Shown one piece after another: positions 1 through 7,025 of a stretch of 11,826 nt of DNA. The notes under the pieces were generated by a model that saw nothing but the letters and a program-made list of their open reading frames with translations, ran no database searches and was not told the origin of the DNA. Both the position numbers and the translations under genes were made by a program. The first letter of the stretch is position 1, and the number at the start of each line of letters is the position of its first letter. Source of the stretch: an uncultured Methanobrevibacter sp. (lineage in GTDB: Archaea; Methanobacteriota; Methanobacteria; Methanobacteriales; Methanobacteriaceae); NCBI RefSeq assembly GCF_937881195.1, contig NZ_CALGFC010000061.1, positions 1 to 11,826 on the forward strand, given 5' to 3'.

Positions 1-113
1 ATTAATAATATTTAATTATAATATTTAATTTTATATTTATCCATATTATTTTTAATTTATTAATAATATTTAATTATAATATTTAATTTTATATTTATCC
101 ATATTATTTTTAA
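1..113. repeat. 58-bp tandem duplication (two copies)
   Basis: A 55-bp AT-rich block at 1-55 recurs without mismatch at 59-113, giving a period of 58 bp. Both copies contain the GC island 'ttatccatatt'. No gene overlaps it. The array touches the left window edge, so more copies may lie outside. Confidence 0.9.
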
Positions 114-119
114 AAAAAA
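112..119 (-). terminator. Oligo-T terminator for the small charged-protein gene
   Basis: Eight consecutive A on the plus strand read as T8 on the minus strand, about 50 bp past the stop codon of the gene at 170-319. Archaeal RNA polymerase terminates at such T tracts without needing a hairpin. Shorter A runs near 137 and 160 could add to it. Confidence 0.45.
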
Positions 120-169
120 TACGGTTTTAAATTATCAAAAAAGATAATGTATGAATTGTAAAAAAGATT

Positions 170-319
170 TTAAGATTTTCTATCAGCTTCTTTAGCCTCA
201 TATTCTGCTTTAGCTTTAGCTTTTTTACCTTCATACTCAGTTTTATTTTTCAATTCTTCTGTTTTATCCTGTACTTCATCTTTAATTTCCTTAGACTTCT
301 TTTTAATATCATCTAACAT
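170..319 (-). CDS. Small highly charged soluble protein (49 aa), unknown function
   Basis: The product has 49 residues, beginning MLDDIKKKSKEIKDEVQDK and ending KEADRKS. It is almost entirely Lys, Glu, Asp and Ala, with no hydrophobic segment and no cysteine. The spacing of charges suggests one or two long amphipathic helices, as in LEA-like or CsbD-like stress proteins, but no family motif is recognisable and that likeness rests on composition only. The start is well supported: a strong Shine-Dalgarno GGAGGTC (327-333) sits 7 nt before the ATG, and a TATA-like box lies further upstream at 363-371. It is transcribed divergently from the small membrane protein at 543. An oligo-T tract follows the gene. 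The ribosome site and coherent composition make a real gene likely despite its length; its function is unknown. Confidence 0.75.
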   Translation of the reverse strand: MLDDIKKKSKEIKDEVQDKTEELKNKTEYEGKKAKAKAEYEAKEADRKS

Positions 320-362
320 TTTAAAAGACCTCCAATAATATAAGTATATTATGTTTAAAAAA

Positions 363-371
363 TTATATAAA
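363..371 (-). promoter_or_regulatory. TATA box for the 170-319 gene
   Basis: On the minus strand this reads TTTATATAA, a good archaeal TATA box. A start site about 25 nt downstream would fall near 340, giving a leader of about 20 nt that contains the GGAGGTC ribosome site. The surroundings are AT-rich, so the exact box is uncertain. Confidence 0.4.
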
Positions 372-490
372 TATTATGATAGTAATAAAAAATAACATTA
401 AAATAATATTTTAGTATATTTTAACAGATCTTTTATTTGTTTTTTTCCTAAAATGATTAGAAAAGTACTTATTTATAAATGAAATAATAA

Positions 491-503
491 TTATATATAT
501 AAA
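491..503 (+). promoter_or_regulatory. TATA box for the 543-719 gene
   Basis: The sequence ttatatatataaa is followed about 27 nt later by the expected start-site region (near 522). The leader would be about 20 nt and would carry the ribosome site agagg at 531-535. A second TATA-like stretch (tatttataaa) lies around 470. Confidence 0.4.
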
Positions 504-542
504 TTCAAATCAAAAATATTTAGAGAAACTAGAGGCATTTAA

Positions 543-719
543 ATGGAAAAAGAAAAAATAATCAAACTTATTGGACTTTGCATTATACTTTTAATAGCAA
601 TATTAATACTATACTTCTTTTTACCAGTAGGCATGATTAGATTTATATTAGGTTTGATTGTAGCTGGAATCATTGGTTTAATAATGCAAAAAAAGATTTT
701 TGAAGAAAAAGAAAGTTAA
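543..719 (+). CDS. Small two-helix membrane protein (58 aa)
   Basis: The product has 58 residues. A short charged N-terminus (MEKEKIIK) is followed by a hydrophobic helix at about residues 9-28, a short turn (PVGMIRF), a second helix at about 32-48 with glycines (GLIVAGIIGL), and a charged tail (KKIFEEKES). This helical-hairpin layout predicts an integral cytoplasmic-membrane protein with both ends on the same side. A modest ribosome site (agagg) lies 7 nt before the ATG, behind a TATA box. It resembles in size and layout the protein at 1243-1401, though sequence similarity is too low-complexity to prove paralogy. No catalytic or binding motif is visible. It could be a toxin-like, regulatory or structural miniprotein; the function is unknown. 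Confidence 0.7.
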   Translation: MEKEKIIKLIGLCIILLIAILILYFFLPVGMIRFILGLIVAGIIGLIMQKKIFEEKES

Positions 720-921
720 TATGTTTAATCTTAAGATTTAAAATATTAATTTTTAAGGATATTTATCAAATTAAGCTAGTTATGTGGCTAATTATTAGTT
801 CAATAAGCTTTATTCAACCATACTTAACTAAAAATCCTAAATAACTGAGAATAGTCTATTTTTTATAAAAAATCCTCAAAAATTAGATAAAAATTATATG
901 ATTATTTTTTTTAATAGAAGT

Positions 922-934
922 TAAGTTTATATAT
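922..934 (+). promoter_or_regulatory. Candidate promoter with no adjacent gene (TATA box)
   Basis: The sequence taagtttatatat contains a good TATA box. A plus-strand start site would fall near 955-960, at the palindrome 957-970. The same 12-mer taagtttatata recurs at 6211-6222, also followed by gaatattctctt. No protein gene starts soon after, so any transcript would enter the inverted-repeat element at 1001. Confidence 0.35.
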
Positions 935-956
935 CATAACTTACTAAAATAAAAAT

Positions 957-970
957 AGAGAATATTCTCT
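957..970. promoter_or_regulatory. 14-bp perfect palindrome, candidate operator
   Basis: AGAGAATATTCTCT is an exact palindrome about 25-30 nt downstream of a TATA box, a position where a bound repressor would block initiation in archaea. A closely related copy (gaatattctctt preceded by agt) lies at 6227-6238. The binding protein is not known; the TetR-family protein in this window is one candidate by proximity only. Confidence 0.4.
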
Positions 971-1000
971 TTAAAATTTTTTCATGAAAAATAAATATAG

Positions 1001-1205
1001 TTTGGTATTATTTCATTGGTGGAGTAAAAAAAGGTATACTCTTTTTTTTGATTTATTTCATATTCACCCCCCTGAATATAATACTATAAAACATTGGATT
1101 AAAATGATATTGAAAAATACGTATTAAATGGTACTTTTCATGTCGCTCGGTTTATAATTTAATCAACAATATTATTACTTTCTCCACCAATGAAATAATA
1201 CCAAA
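1001..1205. mobile_element. 205-bp element with perfect 24-bp terminal inverted repeats (MITE-like)
   Basis: The arm at 1001-1024 (starting tttggtattatttcattg) is the exact reverse complement of 1182-1205, with 157 bp between. Inside are a hairpin with a C6 loop (ATATTCA/TGAATAT, 1060-1079), a palindrome aatacgtatt (1116-1125), and a small stem followed by T8. No open reading frame fits the interior. Size, lack of coding capacity and terminal repeats match a miniature inverted-repeat transposable element. No convincing target-site duplication is visible at the edges. The alternative is a structured RNA or a regulatory region for the downstream membrane-protein gene. Confidence 0.5.
1023..1049 (+). 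terminator. Stem followed by T8 tract inside the inverted-repeat element
   Basis: GAGTA (1023-1027) can pair with TACTC (1037-1041), directly followed by eight T (1042-1049). This would stop plus-strand transcription entering the element from the TATA box near 925, giving an RNA of about 90 nt. Confidence 0.35.
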
Positions 1206-1209
1206 AAAA

Positions 1210-1218
1210 CTTATAAAA
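1210..1218 (+). promoter_or_regulatory. TATA box for the 1243-1401 gene
   Basis: The sequence cttataaaa lies immediately outside the right arm of the inverted-repeat element. A start site about 25 nt later falls just before the ATG at 1243, implying a very short leader. The element therefore abuts the promoter and could influence it. Confidence 0.4.
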
Positions 1219-1242
1219 AATTAAGATAAAAAGGAAAAAAAT

Positions 1243-1401
1243 ATGAAAAAGTCAAATTTACTATTATTAATTATAATAATACTAATTATATTAGGATTAA
1301 TATTTATTTTATCTGATGGAAGCATTTCAATGGGAGAATTTTTAATATTAGGAATAGGACTACTTATAGGGATTTTCATTTCAGATAAAATAGGTGAATA
1401 A
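1243..1401 (+). CDS. Small two-helix membrane protein (52 aa)
   Basis: The product has 52 residues, starting MKKSNLLLL. Helix one spans about residues 5-23 and is almost pure Leu/Ile. A polar turn (SDGSISMGE) precedes helix two at about 33-47 (FLILGIGLLIGIFI), and the tail is SDKIGE. It is predicted to form a membrane hairpin. The start is the only in-frame ATG; an aagg-type ribosome site is present but weak. A TATA box at 1210 would give a near-leaderless message. The layout resembles the protein at 543-719, so the two may belong to one miniprotein class, but low complexity prevents a firm claim. It is preceded directly by a MITE-like element and followed by an oligo-T tract. The function is unknown. 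Confidence 0.6.
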   Translation: MKKSNLLLLIIIILIILGLIFILSDGSISMGEFLILGIGLLIGIFISDKIGE

Positions 1402-1436
1402 AACTTATCAATAAAAAAATATTTTCAATTGTTTTA

Positions 1437-1443
1437 TTTTTTT
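1437..1443 (+). terminator. Oligo-T terminator after the 1243-1401 gene
   Basis: Seven T occur about 35 bp past the stop codon, suited to archaeal T-tract termination on the plus strand. It overlaps the probable outer part of the TetR remnant. Confidence 0.4.
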
Positions 1444-1453
1444 ATGTTTCCCC

Positions 1454-1537
1454 ATATCATTTTTATCTTTAAAATGATAATATACTACACAAGTAGTTAC
1501 ATTAGCAGTATCTTGAATCTGTTTTCAAAGACAAATT
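1454..1537 (-). pseudogene. Frameshifted remnant of a TetR-family regulator (HTH region)
   Basis: The 31 bases at 1454-1484 are identical to 8087-8117 inside the intact TetR gene, and similarity continues to about 1537 (matching up to about 8171). Read on the minus strand, one frame gives ANVTTCVVYYHFKDKND, aligning with GNVTTGAIYYHFKDKND of the intact regulator. Upstream of this a one-base insertion shifts the frame, so LSLK (aligning with VSLN of the intact protein) lies in another frame, followed by a stop. No start codon or C-terminal ligand domain is preserved; weak similarity may extend outward to about 1421. This is a decayed copy of the recognition-helix region, lying just downstream of the adhesin gene while the intact copy lies upstream of it. 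Confidence 0.85.
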
Positions 1538-1792
1538 ATTAATAACTATTTTATTTTCATATTTTACAAAATTATTTTATATCTCTAAAACACCTAATAA
1601 TTATTTTAAATCCTAAAAAAATAATATCTTTTTTATATATTTAGAGAGCATTCTATAATTATCTTTTCCATTTTAGTGATATATTATTTAAATACTAAAT
1701 ATAATTTACTAATAAAAAAACAAAGAAATAATTTATAGTAGTAGAATGTTTTCGATATATTTACATTATATTATCATAAAAAAATAGGAAGG
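1538..1792. other. AT-rich spacer with nothing recognised
   Basis: No supported gene, RNA or repeat is visible. Further decayed TetR sequence might be expected here on the 5' side of the remnant, but no alignment longer than a few bases could be made by eye. Confidence 0.4.
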
Positions 1793-1799
1793 AAAAAAA
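1793..1799 (-). terminator. Oligo-T terminator of the adhesin gene
   Basis: A run of seven A on the plus strand reads as ctctttttttcc on the minus strand, about 45 bp after the adhesin stop codon. Confidence 0.45.
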
Positions 1800-1844
1800 G
1801 AGTTTTAATATTCTTTTTACCCCACACTTAAACATTTAAAAATT

Positions 1845-4800
1845 TTATTTTTCTCTTTTTCTAGAGTAGGTTAAACCTAAACTACTTAACAACAGTAAAA
1901 TTATTACTATTATTGGTATTCCTGTTTCTTTCATAGCAGCTTTACTCACTGCTGGATTGTGACTTGTTTTATTAGTACCATTAGGATTTATTGGTGTTGT
2001 ATTTTCTTTTACTTTAAAGTTTGTGGAATTTGTAGACCCATAATAAATATTATTTCCATTATAATTAACTGAAACAAATAATATTCCTGATCTTTTTGGA
2101 GTGTATTTTAAAACCCAAACACCAAAAGCATTAGTTTTAACACTGAAAGATTTACCATCAACTATTACTTCTAAATTAGCATTAGCTATCGGGTTTCCAT
2201 TTTCATCAGTTAAAATTCCAGAAATTGTAGTTTCCTCACCAACCTTACTATTTGGAGCATTGATTGTAACACTAGTATTCAACTTTCCAACATTGAAAAT
2301 AGTACTATTAGTAAAACCAACATGAGTACTATTACCAGTCCAAGATACTGCCACATTTAAATTGCCAGAAGTAGTAGGAGTATAATTTAAACTCCAAGCA
2401 CCTGAACCATCAGTATTCACATTGTAACTTGTACCATTAACAACAACAGTAAGGTTAATATTAGCTAATGGATTACTATTTTCATCTAATGCAACACCAC
2501 TAATAATAGACTGATGTCCAACTTTACCATTAGGAGCAACAACAGTAGAATTACTAGTAATTTTAACAGTTATATTTACTGTTATATTAGAACTATTAGT
2601 ATCATTATTGATGTTAGTCTGATTTACAGTAACATTAACACCATTAACAATAAGACCAGTACCATTAACACGAACAGTAATCACCAAAACAGCACTAGAA
2701 CCATTAACCAAACTACCAACATCCCAAACACCAGAAATAGGATTATAAGTTCCTTGAGTTCCACTACTGTTAATATATATAAGACTAGTCGGAAGTATTT
2801 CATTTATTATAACATTTGTTGCATCATCAGGACCATAATTAGTCACAGTAATAGTGTAATTTATAGTTTGACCATTGACAATAACCCCTGTAACATTAGC
2901 TACTTTAGTGAGAGTAATGTTGACATAAGGTCTAGCAGTAATATTTGCTGTTATATTAGAACTATTAGTATCATTATTAGTATTATTCTCATTAGCTGTA
3001 ACATTAATACCATTAACAATAAGACCAGTACCATTAACACGAACAGTAAGCACTAAAACAGCACTAGAACCATTAGCTAAACTACCAACATCCCAAACAC
3101 CAGTAACAGGATCATAAAATCCACCACTAGAATCACCAATATAAACAAGGCTAGATGGTAACAATTCATTAACAATAACACCAGTAGCATCATTAGGACC
3201 ATAATTAGTCACAGTAATTGTGTAATTAATTACATCCTCATCCCATACATCACCAGTAACATTAGCTACCTTAGTAAGGGTTAAATTAATTCCTGGAACT
3301 GCAGTAATATTTGTAGTTATATTAGAACTATTAGTATCATTATTAGTATTATTTTCATTAGCTGTAACATTAATACCATTAACAATAACACCAGTTCCAT
3401 TAACACGAACAGTAATCACCAAAACAACAGTTTGACCATTATTTAAAACACCAATATTCCAAACACCAGTAACAGGATCATAACTACCAGAACCATTATC
3501 ACCAATATAGATAAGACCAGAAGGTAAAATCTCATTAACAATAACACCAGTAGCATTATCAGGACCATAATTAATTACAGCAATAGTATAATTAATCAAC
3601 TGCCCATTAATCACATCACCAGTAACATTAGCCACCTTAGAAAGGGTTAAATTAACACCAGGAACCACAGTAACATTAGCTGTAATATTAGAACTATTAG
3701 TATCATTATTAGTATTATTCTCATTAGCTGTAACATTAACACCATTGACAAGAGTAACACTACCACCATTAGTAGTAGCATTAACACGAACAGTAATTGC
3801 TAATATAGCAGTACCACCGTTTGCTAAATTACCTATATTCCAAACACCAGTAACATTATTATAAGCACCATTAGATGAATCAGTGATGTAAATCAGTCCA
3901 GAAGGTAAAAGTTCATTAACTTTAACATTAGTAGCATCATTAGGACCATAATTAGTCACAGTAATCCAGTAAATAATAGTTTGACCATTAACAACAGAAT
4001 TAACAACATTATAATTAACATCATAAACTATCTTGTTGAGAGTTAAATTAACCTTTGGAACAACAGTAATATTTGTTGTAATGTTAGTTTCATTGTTAAT
4101 ATTAGATTGATTAGCTGTAACATTAACATTATTAACAATAACACCAGTACCATTAATCTGAACAGTAATCACTAATGTAGCAGAAGAACCATCAGCTAAA
4201 TTACCAATATACCAAACACCAGTATCATTATCATACGAACCATCACCAACAGCACTTACAAAAATAAGGCCTGATGGTAAAATCTCATTAACAATAACAC
4301 CAGTAGCATTATCAGGACCATGATTAATTACAGTAATAGTATAATTAATCAACTGCCCATAAGATAAATCTCCAGTAACATTAGCTACTTTAGAAATAGT
4401 TAAATTAATATAAGGCCTAACAGTGATGATTGCTGTAGCATTAGTTTCATTGTTAATATTAGGCTCATTAGCTGTAACATTAGCAGTATTAACAATAACA
4501 CCACTACCATTAATTTGAACAGTTATCACTAATGTAGCAGTAGAACCATTATTCAAATTACCAATATACCAAAGACCAGTAACATTATCATACGAACCAT
4601 CACCAACAGCACTTACAAAGATAAGATCTCCAGGTAAAGTTTCATTAACAACAACACCAGTAGCATTATTTGGACCATGATTAGTTACAGTAATAGTATA
4701 ATTAATCAATTGACCATAAGATAAATCTCCAGTAACATTAGCTACTTTAGTAATAGTTAGATTGATATGATTAGTTCCATTTGCCCAAAATACTTTTCTC

Positions 4801-6065
4801 CAATCATCTACACCAAAAGTAACCATTATACTATATGGAATAACAGCAACATATAGAGTTTGATTAGTACGAGCATCCCATTGAGGGATTAAGGTAGGAT
4901 TAGGACCCGCCCCTTCATCAAGACTGAAGAAAGGTAGTAAAGAAGGATTAAATGCACTGCCATCACTAAGCTGAATATAATAATAAAATTCAGAATTAGG
5001 ATCATCACTACCATTACCTGTGTAATTAACATCAACTACAACCCAGTTAGTAGATACATTAACACGTCCAGTATTATCAAAGTAGTATGCTCGATTATTG
5101 TCACCCCACCAATTCATAGAAAAGTCAAAGGTTCCTCCACCTGCATAAACTTGATATCCTGTAGGAGTAGCATTGTTATTATAAAAACGATTGTAATTTA
5201 AAATAACATTACCTCCATCAAAACCTATAGCTCCACCATCACCATATCCATCAGTGTTATTTACAAAGTCAGATTGAGTGACATTTGTATTTCCAGCATT
5301 TGAGAAAATAGCTCCACCAACACCTGAAATAGCAGTATTATTATAGAAATAGGAACTAACAATATTATTATTAACATTTCCAGAAATATGAATCGCACCA
5401 CCATCAGAAGAAGCATTATTACCAATAAATGTAGTATTAGTAATATTAGAATGTCCATTGTTATTGTTAATAGCTCCACCAATAACACTAGCAGAATTAT
5501 TAATAAAGGAAGAATTAGCTATATTGAGGTTACCTCCATTATTGTTAATAGCTCCACCAGATTGACCAGTATTATTGTAAAAAGTAGAATTAACAACATT
5601 ATAATTAGAGTTATATCCCATAACAAGAGCCGAACCACTATTATCTATAAAAGTACAATTAATAAAATTAATTGTTCCAGATTGGTAGTCTGTCATAACT
5701 CCATTAAAAGCATTAGCAAAAGTAATATTTATAAAAGTAATATTAAGAGCATTACCTGCTGTGGAAAATAGCTGACTAACACCACTTCCATTAATTATTA
5801 CTTGATTTGAAGACCCATTACCTCTAATAGTAATATTTTTGTTTACTTGTAGATTAGTGTTGTTAGAACCAGAATATGACCCGGGTTGAAGAATAATAGT
5901 ATCACTAGAATTAGCACTAGATAAAGCACCATGAATACCACCACTAGATGTATCATTGATAGTAATATTAGCTGCATTAATAGTACTTGAGGCTAAAAAT
6001 CCCATTATTAATATAAAACCAATAATTATTATAGGTTTAAGAATTTTCTTTTTAATCTTTTTCAC
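1845..6065 (-). CDS. Large adhesin-like surface protein (beta-helix, six DUF11 repeats, Ig-like domains, C-terminal anchor)
   Basis: This 1406-residue protein is exported and probably attached to the cell surface, where such proteins are thought to mediate contact with partner cells or host surfaces. Residues 1-31 form a signal peptide (KKIKKK, then IIIIGFILIMGFLA). Residues 32-345 carry Asn-rich beta-helix repeats with recurrent GGAI turns and an NWWGDN motif (318-323). Residues 434-1168 hold six DUF11 repeats of about 120-130 aa, each with NYGP or NHGP, LPSxL and GVWxIG-type motifs. Two Ig-like domains follow (about 1169-1261 and 1262-1353). A linker precedes METG-like MKETGIP (1378-1384), a hydrophobic helix and SRKREK. 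Asn-X-Ser/Thr sequons are very abundant, fitting archaeal N-glycosylation. The annotated start is GTG (6063-6065), with a TAA two codons upstream of it; the start context is anomalous, and codon 4 (ATT) is better placed for the ribosome site. Ligand unknown. Confidence 0.93.
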   Translation of the reverse strand: MKKIKKKILKPIIIIGFILIMGFLASSTINAANITINDTSSGGIHGALSSANSSDTIILQPGSYSGSNNTNLQVNKNITIRGNGSSNQVIINGSGVSQLFSTAGNALNITFINITFANAFNGVMTDYQSGTINFINCTFIDNSGSALVMGYNSNYNVVNSTFYNNTGQSGGAINNNGGNLNIANSSFINNSASVIGGAINNNNGHSNITNTTFIGNNASSDGGAIHISGNVNNNIVSSYFYNNTAISGVGGAIFSNAGNTNVTQSDFVNNTDGYGDGGAIGFDGGNVILNYNRFYNNNATPTGYQVYAGGGTFDFSMNWWGDNNRAYYFDNTGRVNVSTNWVVVDVNYTGNGSDDPNSEFYYYIQLSDGSAFNPSLLPFFSLDEGAGPNPTLIPQWDARTNQTLYVAVIPYSIMVTFGVDDWRKVFWANGTNHINLTITKVANVTGDLSYGQLINYTITVTNHGPNNATGVVVNETLPGDLIFVSAVGDGSYDNVTGLWYIGNLNNGSTATLVITVQINGSGVIVNTANVTANEPNINNETNATAIITVRPYINLTISKVANVTGDLSYGQLINYTITVINHGPDNATGVIVNEILPSGLIFVSAVGDGSYDNDTGVWYIGNLADGSSATLVITVQINGTGVIVNNVNVTANQSNINNETNITTNITVVPKVNLTLNKIVYDVNYNVVNSVVNGQTIIYWITVTNYGPNDATNVKVNELLPSGLIYITDSSNGAYNNVTGVWNIGNLANGGTAILAITVRVNATTNGGSVTLVNGVNVTANENNTNNDTNSSNITANVTVVPGVNLTLSKVANVTGDVINGQLINYTIAVINYGPDNATGVIVNEILPSGLIYIGDNGSGSYDPVTGVWNIGVLNNGQTVVLVITVRVNGTGVIVNGINVTANENNTNNDTNSSNITTNITAVPGINLTLTKVANVTGDVWDEDVINYTITVTNYGPNDATGVIVNELLPSSLVYIGDSSGGFYDPVTGVWDVGSLANGSSAVLVLTVRVNGTGLIVNGINVTANENNTNNDTNSSNITANITARPYVNITLTKVANVTGVIVNGQTINYTITVTNYGPDDATNVIINEILPTSLIYINSSGTQGTYNPISGVWDVGSLVNGSSAVLVITVRVNGTGLIVNGVNVTVNQTNINNDTNSSNITVNITVKITSNSTVVAPNGKVGHQSIISGVALDENSNPLANINLTVVVNGTSYNVNTDGSGAWSLNYTPTTSGNLNVAVSWTGNSTHVGFTNSTIFNVGKLNTSVTINAPNSKVGEETTISGILTDENGNPIANANLEVIVDGKSFSVKTNAFGVWVLKYTPKRSGILFVSVNYNGNNIYYGSTNSTNFKVKENTTPINPNGTNKTSHNPAVSKAAMKETGIPIIVIILLLLSSLGLTYSRKREK
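2562..4766 (-). repeat. Six tandem DUF11-coding repeats within the adhesin gene
   Basis: Units of about 357-393 bp encode residues 434-552, 553-670, 672-802, 804-924, 926-1047 and 1048-1168. Units 1 and 2 are nearly alike (both contain SAVGDGSYDN and GDLSYGQLINYTITV). Units 3, 4 and 5 share an identical tail (NVTANENNTNNDTNSSNIT). High similarity at both protein and DNA level implies recent duplication, and makes unit gain or loss by recombination likely. Confidence 0.9.
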
Positions 6066-6069
6066 CTCC
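6062..6069 (-). promoter_or_regulatory. Shine-Dalgarno site overlapping the adhesin start
   Basis: The minus strand reads GGAGGTGA, a full match to the archaeal anti-Shine-Dalgarno. It includes the GTG annotated as the start codon, so it cannot serve that GTG at normal spacing. It lies 5 nt before an in-frame ATT codon (6054-6056). Confidence 0.75.
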
Positions 6070-6100
6070 CTTTACAATTTATAAGTTTAATGAAAGTTAA

Positions 6101-6114
6101 TAAAAAATATAAAG
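6101..6114 (-). promoter_or_regulatory. TATA box for the adhesin gene
   Basis: On the minus strand the region reads ctttatatttttta, about 40 bp before the GTG. A start site near 6083 would give a leader of roughly 18 nt. A second TATA-like box lies at 6215-6224. Confidence 0.45.
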
Positions 6115-6210
6115 AAAATAAAATGTATTAAACAATCATCTACTTTGGATTCTTTATACTTTTTATAATCTCTAAAGATTTTACAAAATTTTTTTAGATA
6201 TTTAAAATTC

Positions 6211-6238
6211 TAAGTTTATATAAAGTGAATATTCTCTT
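6211..6238. promoter_or_regulatory. TATA box plus half-palindromic operator, second copy of the 922-971 motif pair
   Basis: The 12-mer taagtttatata (6211-6222) is followed by gaatattctctt (6227-6238). Both words also occur at 922-933 and 960-971, with start-to-start spacing 38 there and 16 here, a difference of 22 bp or about two helical turns. It lies about 150 bp upstream of the adhesin start and could regulate that gene or a plus-strand RNA. Confidence 0.35.
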
Positions 6239-6685
6239 AATAAATCAACTATGAGCTTATCACAACAACCATAAATACTTTATAAATAGAATTTAATCAT
6301 TTAATATAATAGAATTTATTCTTTTAATATAATTCATAGCATTTTTATCATCAACAGAAAAAGAATAACATGAAAAAATTGTGTAATAAACAAAATTCTG
6401 ATAAAAATTACCAATACTTAACTCTAATAATGTGTAAGATTATGCAAATTCTAAAAAAATACCAAAAATTCTTTAGAAACTGTCTTTTAATATGTTTAAC
6501 ATGATATATAATATTATCTAAATTAATCTTCTAAAAGTAATAAAAGATTAGATAAAATAGTATCCTAATAATAAAAAATTAGATAAAAAATATAATAAAA
6601 AAAAAGTTTAAAAAGCTATTTATAAAATATGGAAATGAAAAACTCTAAAAAAGTAAAAATTAAATTAAAAAATAGCTAAAATAAA

Positions 6686-6803
6686 GGCTCTCTACGATAA
6701 AAAGGAGTGTTCTGAATTGGGAAACGATGTTCGTAGTGAGCCTAAAATTTAACTGAAAATTAACCATCTACGGAAGACTATTAGTGATTACTCACTTATA
6801 GTC
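6686..6803 (+). ncRNA. Candidate structured RNA (two hairpins) or IS-end remnant
   Basis: GGCTC-T-CTACGA (6686-6697) pairs with TCGTAG-T-GAGCC (6731-6742): 11 Watson-Crick pairs around one T/T mismatch, closing a 33-nt loop. GACTAT-T-AGTGA (6776-6787) pairs with TCACT-T-ATAGTC (6792-6803): again 11 pairs and one T/T mismatch, with loop TTAC. The stretch is richer in G and C than its surroundings. A TATA-like box (tatttataaaat, about 6619-6630) lies upstream. It matches no RNA family I can name, and strand and ends are uncertain. The GGCTC start also resembles terminal repeats of ISL3-family elements, so a transposon remnant is an alternative. Confidence 0.4.
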
Positions 6804-7025
6804 AAGATTAATATTTGTAATCTATTAATATTTAAAACTTTTCATTAAAGTAATAATTTAAAAAAAATATTAAATAATTAAATTGATTAAAATAAATAAA
6901 TTAGTTAATTATAAAGTTAGACTTCAAGCTAGTTTTATTATTTTTTATATATCTAGACTTTTTTTATTTTAATATATTAAATAAATAAAATTTTGTAGGA
7001 AATAATTTTTTCTATAGGTTCTTCC

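Larger units (their letters stand above)
720..1000. other. AT-rich spacer before the inverted-repeat element
   Basis: No supported gene is seen. The spacer holds a short palindrome (aatcttaagatt, 726-737), an A/T hairpin near 857-873, a T8 tract at 905-912 that could end the upstream transcript, and the TATA box and palindrome described separately. Confidence 0.5.

Noticed and set aside
2514..3056. 180-codon plus-strand reading frame within the adhesin region, rich in Ser, Thr, Asn and Ile
   Set aside because: It lies opposite the DUF11 repeats and has their periodicity; its low-complexity product is the antisense shadow of the repeat DNA.
5388..5771. 127-codon plus-strand frame opposite the beta-helix region
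   Set aside because: Shadow of the adhesin coding strand; no ribosome site and no recognisable composition.
6370..6504. 44-codon plus-strand ORF (MKKLCNKQNSDK...)
   Set aside because: No ribosome site, unremarkable composition, and an ORF of this size is expected by chance in 1.5 kb of AT-rich DNA.
6629..6679. 16-codon ORF ending 6 bp before the hairpin island, as a possible leader peptide
   Set aside because: Too short and made only of AT-rich codons; no ribosome site at proper spacing.
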